Notes under the pieces: generated by a model | Told to the model about the DNA's origin: nothing | What the model saw: only the letters and a program-made list of their open reading frames with translations | Database searches by the model: none | Program-made: the position numbers and the translations under genes | NCBI RefSeq assembly: GCF_014202225.1 | Contig: NZ_JACHGE010000001.1 | Coordinates: 229,320 to 293,319 of the forward strand | Direction of reading: 5' to 3' | Source: Algibacter amylolyticus | GTDB taxonomy: Bacteria > Bacteroidota > Bacteroidia > Flavobacteriales > Flavobacteriaceae | DNA: 64,000 nucleotides | Shown: positions 24,104-33,942 of the stretch, piece by piece | Numbering within the stretch: position 1 is the first letter of the stretch | How the letters are laid out: the number at the start of each line of letters is the position of its first letter

Positions 24104-26506
24104 TTACCCTATAATATGAAGTTCTGTAAACTCTTTAGTAAGTGTTAACGTGTTACTGCTATCAAGTTTAAGGTCTTCAAAAGGAATGATAACATTATCA
24201 ACCTCTACTTTAGAAATTTTGAATGGTAAACCATGTAAACTTACTTTAAACGTTTTATACGTGGTTGTAAACTTACCAGATTTATGTTGTTGAATTATTA
24301 ATTCGTTTTTCTTACCAGACAATTTAAAGTCTCTTAAGCTGTATCTTCCTTTAATATAATCGTAACCATCGGTAGCATCTTCGTAAACTTGCGATGTTTC
24401 TTTACCTTCAGTGTAATACACGTCTAAAGAAAGCTCATCAATAGTTTTTTCGCCTACATACTGTTGTATAGGATATTTAGGTATAATAGCACCTTCTTTT
24501 ACAAAAATTGGCATACTATCTAAATCGGCATCTACCCATTGTTCTGTACCACCTTCAACAACTTCGTCTGTCCAGAAATTATACCATTTACCAAGAGGGA
24601 AGTACATACGTCTACCTTTTTGATTTGGTCCTGTTATTGGACAAGCTAATATTTTTTCACCAAAAACAAACTCATCATTTCTGTAATGCGTTTGTGGATC
24701 ATGCTGATCGTATAATACTAACGATTTTAAAATTGGAACACCCTCTTCGGCATATCTCCAAAACGCTGTATATAAGTATGGTAATAATTGATATCTTAAT
24801 TCAATAAATTTTCTTACTACATCTGTAATAGTTGTTCCGAAAGCCCAAGGTTCTTGATCGCCGTGGTCTCCAGAAGAGTGTGTTCTACAGAATGGGTGAA
24901 AAATTCCTAATTGAATCCAACGTGCATAAAGCTCGCCATTAGGTTGTTCTGCAAATCCTCCAATATCAGATCCTATAAACGAGAATCCAGACATACACAT
25001 ACGTTGTGCTTGTAGGTTTGCTATAGTTAAATGATCCCAGGTTGCAATATTATCTCCAGTCCAACTAGAAGTATAACGTTGTGTACCTGAATATGCTGCT
25101 CTGGTAATAACAAAAGGTCTTTTTGGATAAGAAAATTTCTTTAAGCCATGGTAAGTTGCACGTGCCATTTGCATACCGTAAACGTTATGCGCTTTTTTAT
25201 GGCTACAATGGTTTCCGTCGTAATCGTGTCTTACATCATCAGGAAATGTTTTTCCAGGAACATCCATTACAGCTGGCTCATTCATATCGTTCCAAACACC
25301 TTTAACACCTATATCTTCAACAAGTTCTTTAAATAAATTTGACCACCAGTCTCTAACCTCAGGGTTAGTGAAATCTGGGAAATAACACTCCCCCGGCCAA
25401 ACTTTACCTTTCATGTATGGACCATCGGCACGTTTACAGAAATAATCTTTTTCTAAACCTTCTCTAAACACAGAATAATCCATGTCTATTTTAATTCCTG
25501 GATCAATAATAACAATAGTTTTAAAACCATCGTCTGCTAGTTCCTTAACCATACGTTTAGGGTTTGGAAAATACTCCTCACTCCAAGTGAAGCATCTAAA
25601 CCCTTCCATATAATCGATGTCTAGATAAATAGCATCGCAAGGAATTTTTAAATCTCTAAATTTAGCGGTAATTTCTTTTACGTTCGATTCTGGGTAATAA
25701 CTCCATTTACATTGGTGATAACCTAAAGTCCAAAGCGCAGGCAATTCGTGTGGCTTACCTGTTAAATCCGTGTAATTAACTACTACATCGGACATTTCTG
25801 GACCGTAAATAAAGTAGTAATTCATTTCGCCTCCTTGCGCCCAAAAACTTGTAATGTTTCGGCGTTCGTTACAAAAATCAAAAAACGATCTGAAGGTATT
25901 ATCGAAAAATATACCGTAAGATTTTTTGTTGTGTAATGCTGTATAAAAAGGGATGGTTTTGTAGATAGGATCTGTATCTCTGCCATAAGCATAAGAATCT
26001 GTTACCCAGTTTTCAAAACGTTTTCCTTTTAGGTTGTTGTCTACAGGCTTATCTCCTAAACCATAATAACTTTCTCCTGGTTGAGCGGTTTTAGACATTT
26101 TTACAATATCGCCACCAAGTTCGTAACTTTCTTCCCAGTGAAAACCAAGTTCATCTTCGCAAATTAAAGAGTTATCCTTAGCATCATACATAGATGTTCT
26201 TAAGTCTAACTTTGAAATTTTACAGATAAGTTTTGATGTAGTAATGATGTAATTAGCATCATCTTCAGTAACCTCTAAGTGATTGTAACCTCTACTTGCA
26301 TATTTAGTAATGGCATAAGAAAAATCATTATCAAAAATGCCTGTTGTTGTAAATCTGAAACGAAGAATACTATCTCGACGTACTGTAACTTCTAAAATAA
26401 CGCCATTTGCAGTTGTAAAAGAAAGTACATTAAGATTCTTCTCGTAAGAAATTATTTTTGAAGGAAATAAATTCCCTTTATATTCTAATTCTGTATTTAA
26501 TATCAT
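24104..26506 (-). CDS. Glycoside hydrolase family 31 alpha-glucosidase
   Basis: An 800-residue enzyme without signal peptide, so cytoplasmic. An N-terminal galactose-mutarotase-like domain leads into the GH31 barrel, with the nucleophile D407 in GVWNDMNEPAVM and the acid/base Asp in WTGDNIATWDHL (about 481). YGLGDKP and SDIGGF are family signatures. It should release alpha-linked glucose from oligosaccharides or glycogen-like glucan. It is 300 bases behind glgB in the same direction and has a possible promoter of its own, because a strong hairpin follows glgB. Confidence 0.93.
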   Translation of the reverse strand: MILNTELEYKGNLFPSKIISYEKNLNVLSFTTANGVILEVTVRRDSILRFRFTTTGIFDNDFSYAITKYASRGYNHLEVTEDDANYIITTSKLICKISKLDLRTSMYDAKDNSLICEDELGFHWEESYELGGDIVKMSKTAQPGESYYGLGDKPVDNNLKGKRFENWVTDSYAYGRDTDPIYKTIPFYTALHNKKSYGIFFDNTFRSFFDFCNERRNITSFWAQGGEMNYYFIYGPEMSDVVVNYTDLTGKPHELPALWTLGYHQCKWSYYPESNVKEITAKFRDLKIPCDAIYLDIDYMEGFRCFTWSEEYFPNPKRMVKELADDGFKTIVIIDPGIKIDMDYSVFREGLEKDYFCKRADGPYMKGKVWPGECYFPDFTNPEVRDWWSNLFKELVEDIGVKGVWNDMNEPAVMDVPGKTFPDDVRHDYDGNHCSHKKAHNVYGMQMARATYHGLKKFSYPKRPFVITRAAYSGTQRYTSSWTGDNIATWDHLTIANLQAQRMCMSGFSFIGSDIGGFAEQPNGELYARWIQLGIFHPFCRTHSSGDHGDQEPWAFGTTITDVVRKFIELRYQLLPYLYTAFWRYAEEGVPILKSLVLYDQHDPQTHYRNDEFVFGEKILACPITGPNQKGRRMYFPLGKWYNFWTDEVVEGGTEQWVDADLDSMPIFVKEGAIIPKYPIQQYVGEKTIDELSLDVYYTEGKETSQVYEDATDGYDYIKGRYSLRDFKLSGKKNELIIQQHKSGKFTTTYKTFKVSLHGLPFKISKVEVDNVIIPFEDLKLDSSNTLTLTKEFTELHIIG

Positions 26507-26806
26507 ATTAAATAATGTATTAATTATAATTGACGAATTTACTAAATTTATAAGACCTTAATTGGTTCTTTTTATTAAAAAAAAGCTTACAGTATTGTAT
26601 AATAGCTAAATTTTTACTTATTAAATTATGGATAGCATAACATTTAGCTAATACGTTGTTTTTTGTATCGCTTCTTTCTTAATATATTAAGTTAAAACCT
26701 TGATGTAAAGAATTATGCCTTAATTATGTTATTACGCTAAAGGAAGTGAAGATTAAAAGCTTTCATTTAGCAATTAGTATTAATTGCTAAATGAAATTGT
26801 GCTTAT
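26507..26806. other. 300 bp intergenic region between glgB and the GH31 gene
   Basis: Besides the glgB terminator hairpin at 26761-26796 I see only AT-rich sequence, no gene, and no clear -7 box. It probably contains the promoter of the GH31 gene. Confidence 0.5.
26761..26796 (-). terminator. Long AT-rich hairpin behind glgB
   Basis: Perfect 16 bp stem (TTTCATTTAGCAATTA with TAATTGCTAAATGAAA) with a four-base loop, 10 bases past the glgB stop codon. On the minus strand GCTTTT follows. It could be a partial terminator or a 3' end stabiliser within the cluster. Confidence 0.6.
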
Positions 26807-28714
26807 TTATTTAAATTTAAAAATGGTAACTGCTAGAGGAGGTAAAGTAATTTCTACCGAATACTCTTTACCATTCCATGGTGCTTTTTTAATGGTTATT
26901 TCTTTTTTATTTTTTATACCACTGCCGCCAAAAGCTTTATCATCACTATTAAAAATCTCAACTAGTTTACCTTTTGCTGTAACTCCAATTTTATATTTTT
27001 CTCTAACAGTTGGTGTTAAGTTGCAAACCACTACTACATTTCCTTCTTCTTTATAACCTTTTCTTATATAAGAGATTACGCAGTTTTCATGGTCGTCGTG
27101 ACTAATCCACTCAAAACCTTCGCCACTAAATGCTTTTTCGTAGAGTGCAGGTGTGTTTTTATAAACCGCATTAAGCGATTTATAATAGTTTAGCATGTCT
27201 TGATGGGGTTTAAACTCTAGCAAATTCCAATCTAAACTTTCTTGGAAATTCCACTCGTTATATTGACCAAATTCACTACCCATAAACAATAGTTTTGTTC
27301 CTGGATGTGTAAACATGTAGCCATATAATAAACGTAGGTTAGCAAAGCGTTGCCACTCATCACCAGGCATTCTTCCTAGAATAGAGTTTTTACCATAAAC
27401 GACTTCATCATGCGATAGTGGAAGCATAAAGTTTTCGGTAAAGGCATAGGCCAAACTGAAGGTGATTTCGTTATGATGGTGTTTTCTGTAAATCGGATCT
27501 TTAGCAAAATACTCTAAGGTATCGTGCATCCAGCCCATCATCCATTTCATTCCAAAACCTAAACCACCAACAAATGTAGGTTTAGAGACCATTGGAAATG
27601 CTGTAGATTCCTCTGCAATAGTTTGTACATCTGGAAAGGATGCATATATTTCTTCATTCAATTCTTTTAAGAAGCTTATAACGGCTAGGTTTTCTCTTCC
27701 TCCATATATGTTTGGTTCCCATTCGCCATCTTCTCTAGAGTAATCTAAAAACAACATGGACGCCACGGCATCTACACGTAAACCATCAGCATGGTATTGA
27801 TCCATCCAAAAAACAGCATTACTTATTAAAAATGAGCGTACTTCGTTACGTTCATAATTAAAAATTAAACTTTTCCAATCTTGATGATAACCTTTGCGTT
27901 TATCTGGGTGTTCGTATAAATGTGAGCCATCAAAGAATCCTAAACCGTGCGCATCTTCTGGAAAGTGCGATGGTACCCAATCTAGAATAATTCCTATTCC
28001 AGCTTGGTGTAATTTATCGACTAAATATTTAAATTCTTCAGGGTAACCAAAACGCGATGTAGGCGCAAAATAGCCTGTTATTTGATAACCCCATGAAGGA
28101 TCGTATGGAAATTCCATGATAGGCATGAGCTCAACGTGCGTAAAATTCATGTCGCTAACGTATTTTACTAAATCGTCTGCTAGTTCGAAATACGACAGAA
28201 AACGATCTTCTTCGGCATGTCTTTTCCAAGAGCCTAAATGGACTTCGTAAACAGAATAGGGCGCATCTAAGGCATTATTCTTTTTACGGGTTTTCATCCA
28301 GTCTTTATCTTTCCACTTATAATTATCATCCCAAACTATTGATGCTGTATTTGGGTTATGTTCAAAGCGTCTAGCGTAAGGATCGGCTTTTTCTGTTTTA
28401 ATATCGTTATTATGGCTTTGTATTTTATATTTGTAAGTAGCACCTTTTTCAACTAAAGGAATAAAACCTTCCCAAATACCACTAGAATCCCAACGAACAT
28501 TTAATTGGTGTTCGCCTTCCATCCAATAGTTAAAGTCGCCAATTACAGAAACTTGTTTTGCTGTTGGTGCCCAAACTGCAAAATACACACCGTCAATCCC
28601 ATCAACAGTTACAAGGTGAGATCCAAATTTTTCATATAATCTAAAATGCTTTCCAGCTTTAAACAGGTTAATATCAAACTCGGTAAATAAACTGTGAACT
28701 TTTACTTGTGCCAT
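26807..28714 (-). CDS. glgB: 1,4-alpha-glucan branching enzyme
   Basis: A 635-residue GH13 enzyme that makes alpha-1,6 branches in glycogen. Residues 25-115 form a CBM48 domain (GVYFAVWAPTAKQVSVIGDFNYW), then the catalytic barrel with nucleophile D315 (ADGLRVDAVASML), acid/base Glu about 368 (TIAEEST) and the LSHDEVVYGK segment. The C-terminal all-beta domain is present. It is slightly shorter than E. coli GlgB because one N-terminal module is missing, the usual short form. Its start is 39 bases after the glgE stop codon. Confidence 0.95.
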   Translation of the reverse strand: MAQVKVHSLFTEFDINLFKAGKHFRLYEKFGSHLVTVDGIDGVYFAVWAPTAKQVSVIGDFNYWMEGEHQLNVRWDSSGIWEGFIPLVEKGATYKYKIQSHNNDIKTEKADPYARRFEHNPNTASIVWDDNYKWKDKDWMKTRKKNNALDAPYSVYEVHLGSWKRHAEEDRFLSYFELADDLVKYVSDMNFTHVELMPIMEFPYDPSWGYQITGYFAPTSRFGYPEEFKYLVDKLHQAGIGIILDWVPSHFPEDAHGLGFFDGSHLYEHPDKRKGYHQDWKSLIFNYERNEVRSFLISNAVFWMDQYHADGLRVDAVASMLFLDYSREDGEWEPNIYGGRENLAVISFLKELNEEIYASFPDVQTIAEESTAFPMVSKPTFVGGLGFGMKWMMGWMHDTLEYFAKDPIYRKHHHNEITFSLAYAFTENFMLPLSHDEVVYGKNSILGRMPGDEWQRFANLRLLYGYMFTHPGTKLLFMGSEFGQYNEWNFQESLDWNLLEFKPHQDMLNYYKSLNAVYKNTPALYEKAFSGEGFEWISHDDHENCVISYIRKGYKEEGNVVVVCNLTPTVREKYKIGVTAKGKLVEIFNSDDKAFGGSGIKNKKEITIKKAPWNGKEYSVEITLPPLAVTIFKFK

Positions 28715-28753
28715 GTTATGTTGTTTATGGTTTTTAGCAATTAAGTGCTAATG

Positions 28754-30691
28754 TTATTTATTAATTTTAAATATGTGAAAAGGCATAGTAGGATGCAGCT
28801 CTACGTAACACCATTCGCTATTCCAATTATAGCGACTATCGGTTATTAAATCGTGCATTTCAAGGTTATGTCCATGATGAACACCAATTTCGTGCAAAGG
28901 AACTTGCACAGTCCCTTGTTGCGAGTTGTGAGCATCTAAGCTAATAATTACAAATATTTGGCTGGTTCTGTCGTCATTCCATTTGTAAAACGCCAAAAGG
29001 TTATCGTTATCTATATGGCAGAATTTAATATTATTGGTTTGCTGAAGCGCGGGATTGTTATGCCTTATGTAATTAATTTTAGCGATTATTGTTATTAGCT
29101 TATTCTTAATATCCCAATCGTAATGTGTGATTTGGAATTTTTCTGAATTTAAATATTCTTCTTTACCAAGAAGTGATTCTGATAACATATATTCAAACAC
29201 AGGACCGTAAATACCAATACTAGAACTTAAAGTTGCAGCAAGCGCATAACGCTGTATGTGTTTAGATTCGTTGGCGCCTTGTAAATGATGCGGGTTAATA
29301 TCTGGTGTATTTGGCCAGAAATTAGGTTGCATATATTCTTTTAATTCTGAAGTTGTTAATTCTGTAACATACTCTATAATCTCATGCTTATTTTCGCGCC
29401 ATGTAAAGTAAGTATAAGATTGTGTATAGCCATGTTTTGCTAGTTGTTTCATGACTTTTGGTGCTGTAAATGCTTCCGCTAGAAAGATAACATCTGGATG
29501 CTTTGCTTTTACATTAGAAATAATCCAATTCCAGAAATAGAATGGTTTTGTATGCGGATTATCAACTCTAAATATATTAATACCACAATCTATCCAATAC
29601 ATTAAAATATCTAAACACTCATTCCACAGATTTTTATAATCTTCACTTTCCCAATAAATCGGAAGTATATCTTGATATTTTTTAGGTGGATTTTCTGCAT
29701 ATTGTACCGTACCATCTGGTCGCCATTTAAACCACGATGGATGGTCTTTTACCCAAGGATGATCTGGTGCAGCTTGTAGTGCATAATCCATGGCGATTTC
29801 AAGATTATTCTCTTTGGCCTTTTGGATTAGTGATTTAAAATCATCTAAAGATCCTAATTGTGGGTGAATATCTTTATGTCCGCCGTATTGAGAACCAACG
29901 CCCCAAGTAGAACCAACATCGCCTTCTTTAGCTTCGGTGGTATTGTTTTTCCCTTTTCTATTTACTTCTCCAATAGGATGAATTGGTGGTAAATATACCA
30001 CATCGAACCCCATATTTTTAACTCTAGGAAGTAAACGTTCGCAGTCTTTAAAAGTACCATGAACTCCCGGATGCTCTGATGCAGAACGCGGAAAAAACTC
30101 GTACCAAGTACTAAATCTAGCCTTTTTTCTATCTACATATACTTGATATTCTTTTGTAGTATTATCAAGTATTTTTACAGGGTTGTTATAGAAAATCTGG
30201 TATAACCTATCGTTTGTAGCTTCTGTTATAGCTTCGCCATAACTGTCTTCATTTTTAAATAGTTTGTGAAGATGTTTTAAATAGGCTTTATCATCGGCAG
30301 GTACTTTATTTAAAATAGCTTCAATAAACTCGGCACCTTCAAGTAATTCAGAAGACACATGTTGCCCATCGTTAATTTTTCTAATTAAGCCATAGCGCCA
30401 ATTTAAGGCATAATCCACCCAAGCTTGTACTTTATATGAATAAAATCCTTGAGTATCGACAGTAAAAGCTGCTTTCCACTCATCATTAGAGGTTAGCGTC
30501 ATTCTAGTTTCTCTCCAAGCTTTTTCTTTTTCTGGTTTATATAGAATAGATGCGCCTAATACATCATGACCATCGGCCATAATATGTGCATCTATATTAA
30601 CAATTTCATTTATAACACGTTTAATATAAAACTCGCCACAATTTACACTAGGTGAAACGTGGTCTATAACAACTCTTCTTTGGTCTTGCAT
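28754..30691 (-). CDS. glgE: Alpha-1,4-glucan:maltose-1-phosphate maltosyltransferase (GlgE)
   Basis: A 645-residue GH13_3 enzyme that moves maltose from alpha-maltose-1-phosphate onto a growing alpha-1,4-glucan. The N-terminus (RRVVIDHVSPSVNCGEFYIKR) and the insert with PRSASEHPGVHGTFKDCERLLPRV are GlgE signatures. The nucleophile is D377 (IFRVDNPHTKPFYFWNW) and the acid/base E406 (FLAEAFTAP). It sits between glgC and glgB, with gaps of 35 and 39 bases, so coexpression is expected. No TreS or maltokinase gene is in this window; the maltose-1-phosphate is expected to come from the GlgM-like enzyme upstream. Confidence 0.95.
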   Translation of the reverse strand: MQDQRRVVIDHVSPSVNCGEFYIKRVINEIVNIDAHIMADGHDVLGASILYKPEKEKAWRETRMTLTSNDEWKAAFTVDTQGFYSYKVQAWVDYALNWRYGLIRKINDGQHVSSELLEGAEFIEAILNKVPADDKAYLKHLHKLFKNEDSYGEAITEATNDRLYQIFYNNPVKILDNTTKEYQVYVDRKKARFSTWYEFFPRSASEHPGVHGTFKDCERLLPRVKNMGFDVVYLPPIHPIGEVNRKGKNNTTEAKEGDVGSTWGVGSQYGGHKDIHPQLGSLDDFKSLIQKAKENNLEIAMDYALQAAPDHPWVKDHPSWFKWRPDGTVQYAENPPKKYQDILPIYWESEDYKNLWNECLDILMYWIDCGINIFRVDNPHTKPFYFWNWIISNVKAKHPDVIFLAEAFTAPKVMKQLAKHGYTQSYTYFTWRENKHEIIEYVTELTTSELKEYMQPNFWPNTPDINPHHLQGANESKHIQRYALAATLSSSIGIYGPVFEYMLSESLLGKEEYLNSEKFQITHYDWDIKNKLITIIAKINYIRHNNPALQQTNNIKFCHIDNDNLLAFYKWNDDRTSQIFVIISLDAHNSQQGTVQVPLHEIGVHHGHNLEMHDLITDSRYNWNSEWCYVELHPTMPFHIFKINK

Positions 30692-30726
30692 TTTGATTAA
30701 TTATAATAAGAAAAATAAAAGGTTAT

Positions 30727-31992
30727 TTATATTACAGTACCTTTTGGTATGGTTACGCCATGTTTAATAACAACAATGCCATCTCTAATACAATACGTGT
30801 CGGTTTCTGTATCTTCTAAATGTTTACCTCCATTTATTCTAACATCGTCTCCAATACGGCAATTTTTATCGAGGATACAGTTTTTTATAAAGCAACGCTC
30901 GCCAATACCCATTAAATTTTCAATTTTATTGCTTTGCATATCAGCAAGCGATTCGTAATAATCTGCACCCATCATATATGTATTTATAATGGTCGATTCT
31001 TTACCAATTCTAGAACGGATGCCTATAACCGATTTTTCAATTTTTGCAGCACCAATAATACAACCTTCCGATACTACAGCCTTGTCCAATGCTGTACCGG
31101 CAATTTTTGTTGTAGGTAGCATTCTGGCGTGTGTATATATACGTTTGTCTCTATTATATAAATCAAACTTAGGGATATCATCTGTTAATCCTAAATTAGC
31201 TTCAAAAAAGGATTCTATAGTTCCAATATCGGTCCAATACCCTTCGTATTGATAGCTTAATGTTTTATGTTTATCAATAGCCTGTGGTATAATTTCTTTC
31301 CCGAAATCGTTAGTATCTGGGTTTTTCATTAAATCTACTAACAAATCTCTATTAAATACATAAATACCCATTGAAGCAAGATAATTACGCCCTTGCGATT
31401 TCATATCGTTACTAACTTCCGATGTCCAATCTGGTAATAAACTTGCGTCTGGTTTTTCAATAAAAGATGTGATTGTACTCTCGTCATTCGCCTTAAGAAT
31501 TCCAAATCCTGTAGCGTCTTTAGCAGTGACAGGAATGGTTGCGATAGAAATTTCGGCTCCACTTTTTTCATGAGCTTCAATCATTTTATCATAATCCATT
31601 TGGTATAATTGATCGCCAGACAGTATTAAAGCATATTCAAAATCGTGTTGTAAAAAATGATGCATACTTTGTCTTACGGCATCAGCAGTTCCTTGAAACC
31701 ACGTTTTACTTTCTGGTGTTTGTTCTGCAGCAAGTACATCAACAAAGGCGCTACTAAAAAAACTAAAATGATAGGTGTTTTTGATATGTTTATTTAATCC
31801 GGCAGAATTAAATTGTGTTAAAACAAAAATACGTTTGATATCTGCATTAATACAGTTAGAAATAGGAATATCTACTAATCTGTATTTACCAGCTATTGAT
31901 ACTGCTGGTTTTGATCGTCGGTCTGTTAGAGGATATAGTCTAGAACCTTGTCCACCGCCCAGTACAATGGATAAAACTTTGTTGTTAATCAT
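30727..31992 (-). CDS. glgC: Glucose-1-phosphate adenylyltransferase
   Basis: A 421-residue enzyme producing ADP-glucose from ATP and glucose 1-phosphate, the committed step of bacterial glucan synthesis. The nucleotide-binding N-terminus (LGGGQGSRLYPLTDRRSKPAV) and YRLVDIPISNC are exact family motifs; GFGILKANDESTITSFIEKP corresponds to the substrate region. A left-handed beta-helix domain fills the C-terminal third (CIIGAAKIEKSVIGIRSRIGKESTI). It is 35 bases past the glgM-like gene and is normally an allosteric control point. Confidence 0.96.
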   Translation of the reverse strand: MINNKVLSIVLGGGQGSRLYPLTDRRSKPAVSIAGKYRLVDIPISNCINADIKRIFVLTQFNSAGLNKHIKNTYHFSFFSSAFVDVLAAEQTPESKTWFQGTADAVRQSMHHFLQHDFEYALILSGDQLYQMDYDKMIEAHEKSGAEISIATIPVTAKDATGFGILKANDESTITSFIEKPDASLLPDWTSEVSNDMKSQGRNYLASMGIYVFNRDLLVDLMKNPDTNDFGKEIIPQAIDKHKTLSYQYEGYWTDIGTIESFFEANLGLTDDIPKFDLYNRDKRIYTHARMLPTTKIAGTALDKAVVSEGCIIGAAKIEKSVIGIRSRIGKESTIINTYMMGADYYESLADMQSNKIENLMGIGERCFIKNCILDKNCRIGDDVRINGGKHLEDTETDTYCIRDGIVVIKHGVTIPKGTVI

Positions 31993-32027
31993 ATCTTTTG
32001 GTTTTTATAGTTTGTTTGTTAATTTGT

Positions 32028-33230
32028 TTATATTATTGATTTATATAGCGATTCAACTTGTTTTGCAATGGCTATCCAGTCGAAATAATCTTCAACACGT
32101 TTTCGGCCATTTTTCGCCATAGTTTCTCTTAGGGATTTATCATTAATAACTTTATTAACACCGTTGGCTAAGTCTCTCGAAAATTTATCTGGATCTATAG
32201 GTTCAAAAGGCGCTTCGGTTTGTTGTTCTAACGGAATAAGTAATCCAGTTTCTCCATGTACAACAACTTCTTTTATACCACCAACAGCACTAGCAACAAC
32301 TGCCGTGTTACATGCCATGGCTTCAATATTTATAATACCGAAAGGTTCGTATATGGAAGGACAGCAAAATACATCGGCATGCGAGTATAATTGAATAATT
32401 TCTTCTTTAGTTACCATTTTATCAATCCAAATAACATTTTTACGTGTTTTTTGAACTTCGTTAACGGCATCTTGCATTTCCTTTCCTATTTCTGGAGTGT
32501 CTGGGGCACCAGCGCAAAGTACTATTTGCGTGTTTGGATCAATATATTTTATAGCATTTACTAAATGAATAATTCCTTTTTGGCGGGTAATTCTACCCAC
32601 AAAAAGCACGTAAGGTTTAGTTTTATCTACACCATATTCATCTAAGGTAGAGGTTTCTGGTGTGGTTATATACTGTTGCAAGTTTATACCATTGTATATA
32701 ACATGTACTTTACTTTCATCAACATCAAAATGTTTTAAAACATCTTCTTTAGTTTCTTCGGAAACCGCAATAAGGGCATCGGCCATTTCAATGGCTGTTT
32801 TTTCTACCCACGATGAGGCATCATAACCTCTACCTAATTGCTCGCGTTTCCATGGGCGCAAAGGCTCTAATGAGTGCGTTGTAATTACCAATGGCGTGCC
32901 GTAACACAGTTTTGCAACAATACCTGCAAAGTGAGCGTACCAAGTATGGCAATGCACCACGTCGGCATCAATAGGCTCTGCATTCATTTGAATACAGGTG
33001 CTTAAAGTTTTAAAAACAGACTTTAGTTTATCATCGGCACCATCAAAAACAGGGTTTTCAAAAGGGTAACCTTTAACCGTTAAGTTGCTTGATGCAACAT
33101 CTTGATCTCCAAAACACCTTACATCCATTTCAATTAATTTAGCCAATTCTTCAGCTAAATATTCAACATGTACGCCTGCGCCACCATAAACATATGGCGG
33201 AAATTCTCTTGTGTAAAAAAGTGCTTTCAT
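32028..33230 (-). CDS. glgM: GT4-family alpha-maltose-1-phosphate synthase (GlgM / actinobacterial-type GlgA)
   Basis: A 400-residue retaining GT4 glycosyltransferase with two Rossmann domains: acceptor side at about 1-185 (YTREFPPYVYGGAGVHVEYLA) and donor side at about 205-400 (VLFVGRITRQKGI, PSIYEPFGIINIEAMA with the EX7E motif). Length and motifs match the group represented by mycobacterial Rv1212c, which joins ADP-glucose to glucose-1-phosphate to give maltose-1-phosphate, rather than the longer GT5 glycogen synthase. The linked glgC and glgE supply substrate and consume product, supporting this reading. Classical glycogen synthase activity cannot be excluded. Confidence 0.85.
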   Translation of the reverse strand: MKALFYTREFPPYVYGGAGVHVEYLAEELAKLIEMDVRCFGDQDVASSNLTVKGYPFENPVFDGADDKLKSVFKTLSTCIQMNAEPIDADVVHCHTWYAHFAGIVAKLCYGTPLVITTHSLEPLRPWKREQLGRGYDASSWVEKTAIEMADALIAVSEETKEDVLKHFDVDESKVHVIYNGINLQQYITTPETSTLDEYGVDKTKPYVLFVGRITRQKGIIHLVNAIKYIDPNTQIVLCAGAPDTPEIGKEMQDAVNEVQKTRKNVIWIDKMVTKEEIIQLYSHADVFCCPSIYEPFGIINIEAMACNTAVVASAVGGIKEVVVHGETGLLIPLEQQTEAPFEPIDPDKFSRDLANGVNKVINDKSLRETMAKNGRKRVEDYFDWIAIAKQVESLYKSII

Positions 33231-33942
33231 AGTAAGAAAAAATGTAAAAAAAAGTATTTAATTCATACAAAAAAATGAATTATGATATTTAGAAATAACT
33301 TTTCAATATGATTAATTTAAAAAATTACCAAAACTATTTTTTAAAGGATAGTTTATTGTAAATCAAGCAAAAGTCGTTTAAAAAAATACTAATTTGTTAA
33401 TAACAATTATTGCGAAAAAACGCAAAAAGAACATAATTTGAAAATTTGGCAAATAGCGATTATTAAAGTGTTTATCGCACGTTTAATACTTAATCCTATT
33501 TACTTTGTTATAAACATACAAAATATTTATTAACATTTTTTGAGATGTTTTATTTTTATGAAAAAAAAGGTGTTTCTATAATTAAAAGAGATTATCAATA
33601 AAAAAAATATAGAAAATAGCTTATTTGGTTTTAATCATTCAACTAAAAACAGGAATATGGTTATTAATGTCATTGAAGATAATCTATTTTAATAAATTAT
33701 GATTGTCAATTTTATAAAAATTACTTCTGTAAATGTCAATCTTCTAATAACGGCTCGTCATTATATATTGTTAAGTTACCTTTACTCTGCAAGTCTACCT
33801 CGTTTTTTTAGTTTTACCACTGTTAACCTTTGTCATTATAAAAAGGAATATTCAACCTTTTTTTAACCCGATTCGGCAGAAATGATTTCAAATTACTAGA
33901 TAATGGTTATAGGTTTGTCTCATCAATTTAAAACAAACAGTT
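33231..33942. other. 712 bp AT-rich intergenic region between divergent glgM and receptor genes
   Basis: I see no gene, tRNA or repeat. A TTGTTAATAACAA stretch near 33394-33406 also occurs at 6100-6112, and TTGCGAAAAAACGCAA follows at about 33410, a weak hairpin. Its length suggests regulatory DNA for two divergent units, or a small RNA that I cannot recognise. Confidence 0.4.
33910..33917 (+). promoter_or_regulatory. Candidate -7 box (TAGGTTTG) for the receptor-LytS-LytTR unit
   Basis: TAGGTTTG fits TAnnTTTG, 25 bases before the ATG at 33943. No TTG at the ideal -33 position is obvious. Confidence 0.45.

Noticed and set aside
33231-33942. Small RNA or riboswitch in the 712 bp gap before the receptor gene
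   Set aside because: I found no recognised riboswitch core, no strong hairpin with T-run and no promoter box pointing into it.
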